A DNA stretch of 5,532 bases. Origin: Planococcaceae bacterium UBA3370. GTDB lineage: Bacteria; Bacillota; Bacilli; Bacillales_A; Planococcaceae. Below, piece after piece: positions 1 through 5,532 of this stretch (positions are counted from its first letter, which is position 1; every line of letters starts with the position of its first letter). The position numbers were made by a program, and so were the translations under genes. The notes beneath the pieces were generated by a model that searched no databases, was not told the origin of the DNA, and saw only the letters and a program-made list of their open reading frames with translations. The stretch spans positions 3,777 to 9,308 of the forward strand of contig DEQI01000131.1 in NCBI GenBank assembly GCA_002360295.1, given 5' to 3'.

Positions 1-404
1 AATTAGCAGAAGAACTATTTGAATTTATGGTAGCGGTAAGAACTGGGCCAATGCCTCCACCTCCTGATCTTAGGGGATTATCTAGAGGAGAAATGGGGAT
101 ACTAGTTTATTTGATGCATCTGAAGGATGGTGTGTCAGCTGGAGAGCTCAGTAAGAGTTTGAATTTGACGACGGGCCGAATTGCATCAACACTAAAAACA
201 TTAGAAAAAAAAATGTGTATAGAAAGGAGAGAAGATGCGGCTGACAGACGTAAAGTCTTGGTTTATATTACACCATCAGGAAAAGAAATAATTCAAAATA
301 AAAAGAAAGAAGTTCTTGCTCATTTAACGAAAAATCTAGAAAAATTCAGTATAGAGGAAGCTGAACAATTTGTTCAGTTAATGAAAAAATTTTTCACCCA
401 ATAG
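1..404 (+). CDS. MarR-family transcriptional regulator, 5'-truncated by window edge
   Basis: This is a winged helix-turn-helix DNA-binding protein of the MarR family, probably a dimeric repressor of the exporter genes just downstream. The frame is open to the window edge, with 133 residues visible. The first ATG in frame (base 27) has no Shine-Dalgarno site, and the eight codons before it read as an amphipathic helix (LAEELFEF), so the true start is upstream; MarR proteins are usually about 140-150 residues. Numbering from that ATG, an helix-turn-helix runs from about 35 to 62 (GVSAGELSKSLN, then recognition helix LTTGRIASTLKTLEKK). The wing at 66-80 carries the family's D-R-R-K-V pattern, and C-terminal dimerisation helices follow. 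One Cys (64) lies just before the wing. A proline run (PPPP, 10-13) precedes the first core helix and is unusual. The family call is firm. The link to the exporter is inferred from gene order, with SatR-SatAB as precedent, and the inducer is unknown. Confidence 0.9.
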   Translation, partial: LAEELFEFMVAVRTGPMPPPPDLRGLSRGEMGILVYLMHLKDGVSAGELSKSLNLTTGRIASTLKTLEKKMCIERREDAADRRKVLVYITPSGKEIIQNKKKEVLAHLTKNLEKFSIEEAEQFVQLMKKFFTQ

Positions 405-427
405 AGCAGTTAAAGACTGCTTTTTTT
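405..427 (+). terminator. Short intrinsic-terminator-like hairpin after the MarR gene
   Basis: The stem AGCAGT (405-410) pairs with ACTGCT (416-421) around the 5-nt loop TAAAG and runs straight into a seven-T tract (421-427). It starts at the base after the TAG stop. The stem is only 6 bp, so termination is probably partial. This would let some transcripts from the regulator promoter read into the ABC genes, which start 40 bases further on. No convincing separate promoter is visible between the hairpin and the first ABC gene. Confidence 0.6.
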
Positions 428-467
428 ATCACTAAATATCTTACACTAGAAGGTAAAAGGAGAGCAT

Positions 468-2222
468 ATGTTAAAAATTTTAAAACATTTAACGAGAAAA
501 GAGTGGCTTTTTGTTGCCGTTAGTTTAGTGTTTATCATCATGCAAGTATGGCTAGATTTAAAGTTACCAGATTATATGGCTGAGGTGACATTACTCATTC
601 AGACAGAGGGTACGACGGTTTCTGACTTATGGCAGCCTGGTATGATGATGCTGTTATGCGCAGTGATCAGTATGGTTGCAGCCATTATTGTTGGTTATTT
701 TGCTGCTAAAATTGCTGCGGGTTTAGCAAAGCGAATTCGTGGTATGGTTTTTGATCAAACGATTTCATTTTCACTGGCAGAGATGAATCACTTTTCTACG
801 CCAAGTTTAATTACACGTTCAACAAATGATATTACCCAAATTCAAACGATTGTTGCTATGGGCTTACAAGTGATTATTAAAGCACCGATATTAGCGGTTT
901 GGGCCATCATTAAAATATATAACAAAAACCTTGAATGGACAGCTGCTACAGGAGTCGTACTCTTATTGCTATTGTCATTAATTATGACAATAGTGTTAGT
1001 AGCAATTCCAAAATTTAAAGTGATTCAAACTTTAACAGACAATTTAAACCGAATCACACGTGAAAACTTAACGGGGCTAAGAGTGATTCGGGCGTACAAC
1101 GCAGAAGAGTATCAATTAGGTAAATTTGAAAAGGCAAATTCAGAAGTAACAAGTACAAATTTATTTGTGAACAGAATAATGGCATTAATTAGCCCTTCCA
1201 TGATGCTTCTTATGTCAGGATTGAGTGTTGCAATTTATTGGATAGGGGCCTATTTAATTCAAAATGCCAATGCAATAGATAAACTACAATTGTTTTCAGA
1301 TATGGTTGTCTTTTCATCTTATGCGATGCAAGTCATTTTAGCATTCATGATGGTAAGTATGATTTTCATTATGTTTCCGAGAGCACAAGTGTCAGCCAAA
1401 CGTATTTTGGAAGTATTAAACACAGGTTCAACGATTAAGGATGGAGAGCTTGCCAATAGTATCAAAGGTAGTATAGAAGAAATCCGGTTTAACAATGTTT
1501 CATTTAGATATCCAAACAGTGAACAAAATGTATTAACGAACTTACAATTTACAGCGAAAAAAGGTGAAACGATTGCACTGATTGGCTCAACTGGTAGTGG
1601 GAAAACAACAGCTATTCAGCTCATTCCTCGTTTCTTTGATGCGACAGAAGGAGAAGTTTTAATCAATGGCCAAAATATAAAGAATTTTCAACAGAAAGCA
1701 TTACGTGATGCGATTGGTTATGTTTCGCAATCTGCCTTTTTATTTAGAGGAACGGTCAAATCAAATGTCATGTATGGTTCTGAAGAAGAGAGTTCTAAGT
1801 GGTTACAAGAAGTAATAGCTATTGCGCAAGGAACAGAATTTGTAGAAAAGATGGAGAATTCCTACGATGCGATCATTTCACAAGGCGGTAAGAATGTATC
1901 GGGTGGACAAAAACAACGCTTATCGATTGCGCGTGCTATTTATAAGAAGCCTTCCATCTATCTCTTTGACGATTCGTTCTCTGCTCTTGATTATGAGACA
2001 GATAGAAAATTACGTTCAGCGTTAAAAGAAACAACGAAAGAGGCTATTACATTCATTGTGGCACAACGTATTGGTACGATTAAAGAGGCAGATCGTATTT
2101 TAGTATTCGATCAAGGAAGAATTGTCGGTAATGGTACACATGATGAATTGATGATGAATTGTGAAACATATCAAGAAATAGCCTATTCACAACTATCAAA
2201 GGAGGAACTAGATCATGCGTAG
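468..2222 (+). CDS. ABC exporter half-transporter, degenerate-site subunit of a heterodimer
   Basis: This is a membrane-embedded half-transporter (584 residues, full length for the type IV/B-type ABC exporter family) with an N-terminal membrane domain and a C-terminal ATPase domain. About six hydrophobic helices are visible (roughly 13-33, 58-80, 128-150, 158-180, 240-262, 280-303), with the intracellular loop ENLTGLRVIRAYNAE at 200-214. The ATPase domain has Walker A GSTGSGKT (373-380), Q-loop Gln421, signature VSGGQ (477-481), and Walker B ending at Asp501. The catalytic Glu position is Asp502, and the H-loop His is Gln533 (AQR instead of AHR), so its own ATP site should hydrolyse poorly. 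Those two changes mark the degenerate-site partner of heterodimeric exporters such as TM287/288, LmrCD and BmrCD. The ATG has a well-spaced AAAGGAG (456-462). The stop overlaps the next gene by 8 bp, consistent with co-translation of the partner. The substrate cannot be read from sequence; multidrug or lipophilic-compound efflux is an inference from family and MarR context. Confidence 0.93.
   Translation: MLKILKHLTRKEWLFVAVSLVFIIMQVWLDLKLPDYMAEVTLLIQTEGTTVSDLWQPGMMMLLCAVISMVAAIIVGYFAAKIAAGLAKRIRGMVFDQTISFSLAEMNHFSTPSLITRSTNDITQIQTIVAMGLQVIIKAPILAVWAIIKIYNKNLEWTAATGVVLLLLLSLIMTIVLVAIPKFKVIQTLTDNLNRITRENLTGLRVIRAYNAEEYQLGKFEKANSEVTSTNLFVNRIMALISPSMMLLMSGLSVAIYWIGAYLIQNANAIDKLQLFSDMVVFSSYAMQVILAFMMVSMIFIMFPRAQVSAKRILEVLNTGSTIKDGELANSIKGSIEEIRFNNVSFRYPNSEQNVLTNLQFTAKKGETIALIGSTGSGKTTAIQLIPRFFDATEGEVLINGQNIKNFQQKALRDAIGYVSQSAFLFRGTVKSNVMYGSEEESSKWLQEVIAIAQGTEFVEKMENSYDAIISQGGKNVSGGQKQRLSIARAIYKKPSIYLFDDSFSALDYETDRKLRSALKETTKEAITFIVAQRIGTIKEADRILVFDQGRIVGNGTHDELMMNCETYQEIAYSQLSKEELDHA
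2198..2205 (+). promoter_or_regulatory. Strong Shine-Dalgarno site fixing the start of the second ABC gene
   Basis: AAAGGAGG lies inside the last codons of the first ABC gene and is followed by a 9-nt spacer to the ATG at 2215. It supports that start over later ATGs in the reading frame (for example codon 25). It also means the second subunit has its own ribosome entry besides any coupling from the overlapping upstream stop. Confidence 0.8.
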
Positions 2223-4047
2223 TCAACAGCAGAATGATGTAAACGAGCAACCTAATCGTGCTAAGCCTTCGTTCGGTCCTCCTTCAATGGGATCAACAGC
2301 GAAGGCGCATAATTTTCAGGAAACATTGAAAAAACTCGTTGTATATAGTAAAGGATTTACACCATTTATTGGCGTCGCCTTACTATTAGCCTTAATTAGT
2401 GCTGCTTTTACCGTTTATGGTCCAGATTTATTAAGTGAATTAACCGATACAATTCAAAAGGGGTTATTTACTAGTATTGATTTAGAGGCTGTTCAGAAAA
2501 TTGGCCTATTACTATGTGTATTCTATGGCTTAAGCTTTGTATTTAGTTATTTACAGGGCTTTATAATGGCGACAGTAACACAACGTATCACGAAGAAAAT
2601 GCGTTCAGACTTGGCGGTCAAAATGAACCGCTTATCGTTAAAATATTATGATCAAACAAGTATCGGAAACATCTTAAGTCGTGTGACAAATGATGTGGAT
2701 ACGATCGGTCAAACTTTAAATAACAGTTTTGGTCAGCTTGTTACATCGCTTGTTACATTTGTAGGTGTATTATTCATGATGTTTTATACGAATTGGATTA
2801 TGGCCATTACAGGTATTTTGTCATCTATAATCGGTTTTGCTTTGATGGCTGTCATCATGAAAAATTCGCAAAAATATTTTAATGGGCAACAAAAACAACT
2901 TGGTGAATTGAATGGTCATATTGAAGAAATCTATACAGGTCACCAAATTGTGAAAGCTTATAATGGAGAGAATGAGGCGAAGGAGAAATTTCATCGGGTA
3001 AACGATGAGTTATTCCATAACGCGTGGAAGTCACAATTTTTATCAGGCTTAATGATGCCAATTATGCAGTTTATCGGGAATTTTGGCTATGTTGCTATTT
3101 GTGTGGTAGGGGCAATCTTAGTGACAAAAGGTTCGATTACTATTGGTGTCATTGTTGCTTTTATGATTTATGTTCGATTATTTACACAGCCATTAGCGCA
3201 AATGGCTCAAGCAGTTACAAATTTACAATCGACTGCAGCGGCAAGTGAGCGAGTATTTGAGTTTTTAGAACAAAATGAATTAGAAGATGAATCTCATAAA
3301 AAGCTTACCTTACCAAAAATTCAGGGGAATGTATCATTTGAGCATGTTTCATTTGGATATGATGAAAACATAATCATTCAGGATTTTTCTTTAGATGTGC
3401 AAGCTGGTCAAAAAATAGCGATTGTTGGTCCAACAGGTGCAGGTAAAACAACCCTTGTAAACTTACTAATGCGATTTTATGAAGTGAACAAGGGAACCAT
3501 TAAAATTGACGGTATCTCTATACAAGACATGACGCGTGAGCAAGTGCACGATCAGTTTTGTATGGTACTTCAAGATACATGGCTATTTGAAGGTTCGATT
3601 CGTGACAATATTGCTTATACGAAACAAAATGTTTCACAAGAAGAAATCGAAACCGCAGCAAAAGCAGTTGGTATTCATCATATGATCCAAACAATGCCTA
3701 AAGGATATGATACTGTATTAGATGAAAAAGTCACATTATCTGTTGGTCAAAAACAGTTAATTACGATTGCAAGGGCGATTGTAGCAAATGCACCATTGTT
3801 GATATTAGATGAGGCGACAAGTTCCGTTGATACGCGTACTGAAATGCTTATCCAACAAGCGATGGATACGTTAATGAAAGGAAAAACTTCATTTGTGATA
3901 GCCCATCGACTATCGACGATTAAAAATGCAGATCTCATACTGGTAATGAAGGATGGGACAGTTTTAGAAACAGGAACGCATGAACAACTTCTGGCGCAGA
4001 ATGGATTTTACGCTAATTTATATAATAGTCAGTTTGAAGCCGTTTAG
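2215..4047 (+). CDS. ABC exporter half-transporter, catalytic-site subunit of a heterodimer
   Basis: This 610-residue half-transporter is the likely obligate partner of the preceding gene product; together they would form a 12-helix exporter in the cytoplasmic membrane. Residues 1 to about 45 are a polar, Gln/Asn- and Pro-containing cytoplasmic extension (includes SFGPPSMGS) seen in this half of many Firmicute pairs. Hydrophobic helices lie at roughly 47-69, 96-118, 173-191, 194-216, 283-304 and 309-328, and the loop IEEIYTGHQIVKAYNGE occupies 236-252. ATPase motifs are Walker A GPTGAGKT (405-412), Q-loop Gln453, Walker B ILD with Asp532 and catalytic Glu533, D-loop SSVD (536-539), and H-loop His564 (AHR), all intact. 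The exception is the signature, LSVGQ (508-512), with Val in place of the first Gly of the consensus LSGGQ. In the head-to-tail dimer that signature faces the partner's defective Walker site, so the changes fall on one composite site. The role as exporter is well supported; the substrate is unknown. Confidence 0.94.
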   Translation: MRSQQQNDVNEQPNRAKPSFGPPSMGSTAKAHNFQETLKKLVVYSKGFTPFIGVALLLALISAAFTVYGPDLLSELTDTIQKGLFTSIDLEAVQKIGLLLCVFYGLSFVFSYLQGFIMATVTQRITKKMRSDLAVKMNRLSLKYYDQTSIGNILSRVTNDVDTIGQTLNNSFGQLVTSLVTFVGVLFMMFYTNWIMAITGILSSIIGFALMAVIMKNSQKYFNGQQKQLGELNGHIEEIYTGHQIVKAYNGENEAKEKFHRVNDELFHNAWKSQFLSGLMMPIMQFIGNFGYVAICVVGAILVTKGSITIGVIVAFMIYVRLFTQPLAQMAQAVTNLQSTAAASERVFEFLEQNELEDESHKKLTLPKIQGNVSFEHVSFGYDENIIIQDFSLDVQAGQKIAIVGPTGAGKTTLVNLLMRFYEVNKGTIKIDGISIQDMTREQVHDQFCMVLQDTWLFEGSIRDNIAYTKQNVSQEEIETAAKAVGIHHMIQTMPKGYDTVLDEKVTLSVGQKQLITIARAIVANAPLLILDEATSSVDTRTEMLIQQAMDTLMKGKTSFVIAHRLSTIKNADLILVMKDGTVLETGTHEQLLAQNGFYANLYNSQFEAV

Positions 4048-4054
4048 CTTTTTT
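4036..4054 (+). terminator. Weak terminator-like mini-hairpin at the end of the second ABC gene
   Basis: AAGC (4037-4040) can pair with GCTT (4047-4050) around CGTTTA, with an optional G-T pair outside, and a T-tract follows to 4054. The hairpin includes the TAG stop codon. The stem is only 4-5 bp, so this may be chance in an AT-rich region. The longer hairpin about 70 bases downstream is the better terminator candidate. Confidence 0.25.
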
Positions 4055-4114
4055 AATGTGCAGGATAAATCTTTACAAAGCACAAAATTAATAGTCAATA
4101 AATAATCATGTTTA

Positions 4115-4163
4115 AGCACATCTTCGTGAGCCTACAGGGATCGAGGGTGTGCTCATTTTAATT
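4115..4163 (+). terminator. Long stem-loop, probable terminator of the ABC exporter transcript
   Basis: Bases 4115-4126 (AGCACATCTTCG) pair with 4142-4153 (CGAGGGTGTGCT) in an uninterrupted 12-bp stem containing two G-T pairs. The 15-nt loop (4127-4141) can fold a small inner CC/GG stem. A moderately T-rich tail (CATTTTAATT) follows. It is the most stable structure visible in the gap and sits about 70 bases after the exporter stop codon, so transcription termination is the simplest reading. The imperfect T-tail leaves room for an RNA stability or processing role instead. Confidence 0.5.
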
Positions 4164-4166
4164 AAG

Positions 4167-4202
4167 AAGTCTAATCAAGGAACAAGTGCGTCTGGTTAGC
4201 TT
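4167..4202 (+). other. Potential second stem-loop in the exporter-ltaS gap
   Basis: CTAATCA (4171-4177) pairs with TGGTTAG (4193-4199), including one G-T pair. The stem can extend outward by three pairs (AAG 4167-4169 with CTT 4200-4202) if T4170 is bulged, and the loop is 15 nt. A T-rich but interrupted stretch follows. The function is unknown; it could be part of a terminator series or a structured 3' untranslated RNA, and chance pairing is possible. Confidence 0.3.
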
Positions 4203-4216
4203 ATTCTATCTTTAAT

Positions 4217-4251
4217 ACAACAAAATGATGAAACTTTTCTTGTTGTTTTTC
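4217..4251 (+). terminator. Potential AT-rich third stem-loop with T-tract
   Basis: ACAACAA (4217-4223) is a perfect inverted repeat with TTGTTGT (4240-4246) across a 16-nt loop, and T bases continue to 4250. It has terminator architecture, but with only two G-C pairs and a long loop it would be weak. It lies directly upstream of the ltaS promoter, where it could insulate ltaS from read-through. Confidence 0.3.
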
Positions 4252-4262
4252 GTTATATAAAC

Positions 4263-4291
4263 TTGACAGAGGGGTAAATGGGGAGTACTAT
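4263..4291 (+). promoter_or_regulatory. Sigma-A-type promoter for ltaS
   Basis: A perfect -35 box TTGACA (4263-4268) is separated by 17 bp from TACTAT (4286-4291), which matches four of six consensus -10 positions including the key first T, A and last T. No extended -10 TG is present. Transcription would begin near 4297-4298, giving a leader of about 95 nt before the ltaS ATG. The leader contains a small inverted repeat (TAAAC 4329-4333 with GTTTA 4340-4344). The exact -35 and ideal spacing make this the best promoter in the window. Confidence 0.7.
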
Positions 4292-4365
4292 ACATTAGCT
4301 GTGAAGTAGCATTTTCTTAGTATAAAATTAAACTTATAGGTTTATATATATCGAGATTTTGAATT

Positions 4366-4386
4366 AAAGGTAAGTAAAGGTAGGTG
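4366..4386 (+). promoter_or_regulatory. Tandem Shine-Dalgarno-like repeat before ltaS
   Basis: AAAGGTAAGT (4366-4375) is followed directly by AAAGGTAGGT (4376-4385), two 10-base copies differing at one position. The second copy, with AGGTG at 4382-4386 and 6 nt to the ATG at 4393, is the likely ribosome-binding site. AAGGA at 4388-4392 touches the ATG and is too close to work. A GTG at 4384 in the same frame is less likely as a start because it lies inside this site. Confidence 0.6.
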
Positions 4387-4392
4387 CAAGGA

Positions 4393-5532
4393 ATGGAAAA
4401 GTTAGTAAGTGAAAGAACTAAACTATTAAATAAATTCATAGGAATATATTTTTTAGCTGTACTGATGTTATGGATTAAAACATACATCACTCAAATAACT
4501 CAATTTGAACTAGGAGTAGAAGGACCGCTTCAACAATTCCTTTTACTATTAAATCCATTAGGTTCAGCCATGCTATTTCTAGGATTTTCATTTTTATTTA
4601 GAGGAAAAAGAAAATATACTTCACTAGTTGTAGTTTACACTCTTATGTCTATTCTTTTATATGCAAATGTTGTTTATTACCGATTCTTTAGTGACTTCAT
4701 CACATTACCGACAATTTTCCAAACGCAGAACTTTGGAAATTTAGGTGGTAGTGTTCTTTCTTTATTAAAACCTTATGATATCTTGTTCTTTGTGGATGTA
4801 GTAATTATGTTTTACCTACTATTCTCCAAAAGAATACCAAAAGAATCAAATCGTTTTGAAGGTAAAAAAGCGATGGCCATTATTGCATGTGCATTGGCTC
4901 TATCGATCATCAATTTAGGACTAGCAGAAATTAGTCGTCCTCAATTATTAACTCGAGGTTTTGATCGAAACTATATTGTGAAATATCTAGGAATGTATAA
5001 CTATACGATTTATGACTCAGTAGAAACAATGAAGGCATCTTCACAAAGAGCTTTGGCGGATAGTAATGATATTACAGAAGTCATTAACTATACGAAAGCT
5101 AATTATGCTAGCCCTAATGAAGAATATTTTGGTGCCGCAAAAGGAATGAATGTTATTTATTTACATTTAGAATCATTCCAAAACTTCCTGATCGACTATA
5201 AATTAAACGGTGAAGAAGTGACACCATTTTTAAATTCATTAGCAAAAGATGAGAATACATTGTATTTTGATAATTTCTTCCATCAGACAGGTCAAGGTAA
5301 AACGTCCGATGCTGAATTTATGCTAGAAAACTCTATTTATGGGTTACCACAAGGATCTGCTTATATTACAAAAGGACAAAATACGTTCCAAGCAGCCCCT
5401 AGTATTTTAAAAGATTATGGGTATACATCAGCAGTCTTCCACGGTAATAACGGAAGCTTCTGGAATCGAAATATGATTTATAAATCATTTGGATTCGATC
5501 ATTTCTTTGATGCTAGTTATTATGATACAAGT
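4393..5532 (+). CDS. ltaS: Lipoteichoic acid synthase (LtaS-type), 3'-truncated by window edge
   Basis: LtaS polymerises the glycerol-phosphate chain of lipoteichoic acid on the outer face of the membrane, taking glycerol phosphate from phosphatidylglycerol. The window shows 380 codons of a protein usually about 620-650 residues. Five hydrophobic helices lie at roughly 15-31, 48-69, 74-95, 126-144 and 159-178. A linker with ALA (220-222), resembling the signal peptidase site that frees the catalytic domain of staphylococcal LtaS, leads into the extracellular sulfatase-fold domain. Glu260 (LHLESFQ) and Thr304 (GQGKTSD) match the metal-binding Glu255 and catalytic Thr300 of S. aureus LtaS. HGNNGSFWNR (350-359) matches its substrate-binding segment, including the Trp and Arg, but Asn352 replaces the staphylococcal Asp349. 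The remaining metal ligands (Asp-His near residue 475 in S. aureus) lie beyond the window. The gene has its own promoter. Bacilli often carry several LtaS paralogues (in B. subtilis YfnI, YqgS and YvgJ), so it could be a paralogue and not the principal synthase. Confidence 0.92.
   Translation, partial: MEKLVSERTKLLNKFIGIYFLAVLMLWIKTYITQITQFELGVEGPLQQFLLLLNPLGSAMLFLGFSFLFRGKRKYTSLVVVYTLMSILLYANVVYYRFFSDFITLPTIFQTQNFGNLGGSVLSLLKPYDILFFVDVVIMFYLLFSKRIPKESNRFEGKKAMAIIACALALSIINLGLAEISRPQLLTRGFDRNYIVKYLGMYNYTIYDSVETMKASSQRALADSNDITEVINYTKANYASPNEEYFGAAKGMNVIYLHLESFQNFLIDYKLNGEEVTPFLNSLAKDENTLYFDNFFHQTGQGKTSDAEFMLENSIYGLPQGSAYITKGQNTFQAAPSILKDYGYTSAVFHGNNGSFWNRNMIYKSFGFDHFFDASYYDTS

Noticed and set aside
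27..29. ATG at 27 as the true start of the MarR gene
   Set aside because: The frame is open upstream with family-like helix residues, no ribosome-binding site precedes the ATG, and the protein would be short for the family.
410..438. Possible promoter TTAAAG, 17-bp spacer, TAAATA before the first ABC gene
   Set aside because: Both boxes are poor matches and the -35 lies inside the terminator hairpin. The spacing alone is not enough to call it.
428..467. MarR operator palindrome before the first ABC gene
   Set aside because: Only very short, imperfect inverted matches (CTA...TAG) are present. The operator may lie upstream of the regulator gene, outside the window.
2879..3061. Open frame of 60 codons on the minus strand
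   Set aside because: It lies wholly inside the second ABC gene, opposite a conserved membrane domain, with no recognisable domain in its product. It is a shadow frame.
3024..3248. Open frame of 74 codons on the plus strand in another frame
   Set aside because: It lies inside the second ABC gene and its product, rich in Cys and Tyr, looks like an out-of-frame reading of membrane-helix codons.
3747..3938. Open frame of 63 codons on the minus strand
   Set aside because: It is antisense to the Walker B and H-loop region of the second ABC gene, and its product resembles no family I know.
4108..4161. Possible 17-residue peptide starting at the ATG at 4108
   Set aside because: There is no ribosome-binding site, and the frame coincides almost exactly with the 12-bp hairpin, which better explains the sequence.
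4226..4261. Possible 11-residue hydrophobic peptide (MMKLFLLFFVI)
   Set aside because: There is no Shine-Dalgarno site, it overlaps a potential hairpin, and short hydrophobic frames are common in T-rich DNA.

Overview
The window looks like ordinary chromosomal DNA from a low-GC Gram-positive bacterium of the Bacillales. The base composition is AT-rich, the Shine-Dalgarno sites are AAAGGAG-like, and the last gene is a lipoteichoic acid synthase of the kind found in bacilli and staphylococci. I cannot name the genus from sequence alone; a Bacillaceae or Planococcaceae member is my guess. All genes are on the + strand and about 93% of the window is coding.

Positions 1-4047 hold a probable drug-efflux or stress-efflux cassette. 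It begins with the 3' part of a MarR-family repressor, whose true start lies before base 1. A short hairpin with a T-run follows. Then come two ABC exporter half-transporters of 584 and 610 residues whose genes overlap by 8 bp. Each protein has one six-helix membrane domain fused to one ATPase domain. The first has a degenerate ATPase site (Asp for the catalytic Glu, Gln for the H-loop His). The second has intact catalytic residues but an altered signature motif (LSVGQ). This is the signature of a heterodimeric exporter with one catalytic and one degenerate composite ATP site, as in TM287/288, LmrCD and BmrCD. The MarR protein is presumably its local regulator, as in streptococcal SatR-SatAB.

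Positions 4048-4392 are a 345-base non-coding gap. It contains a weak terminator-like hairpin at the end of the second ABC gene, three successive potential stem-loops (the first a 12-bp stem), a good sigma-A-type promoter (TTGACA, 17-bp spacer, TACTAT), and a leader of roughly 95 nt ending in a tandemly repeated Shine-Dalgarno-like sequence.

Positions 4393-5532 hold the first 380 codons of an LtaS-type lipoteichoic acid synthase, cut by the window end. The five-helix membrane domain, a signal-peptidase-like AxA site, and the catalytic Thr with the first metal-binding Glu are present. The rest of the extracellular sulfatase-fold domain lies outside. This gene has its own promoter and is probably a separate transcription unit from the exporter cassette.

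I found no mobile element, CRISPR array, tRNA or rRNA. Nothing here clearly amounts to a new biological system. The most noteworthy points are the complementary degeneration of the ABC pair, the terminator inside the regulator-transporter cassette, and the structured leader region before ltaS.
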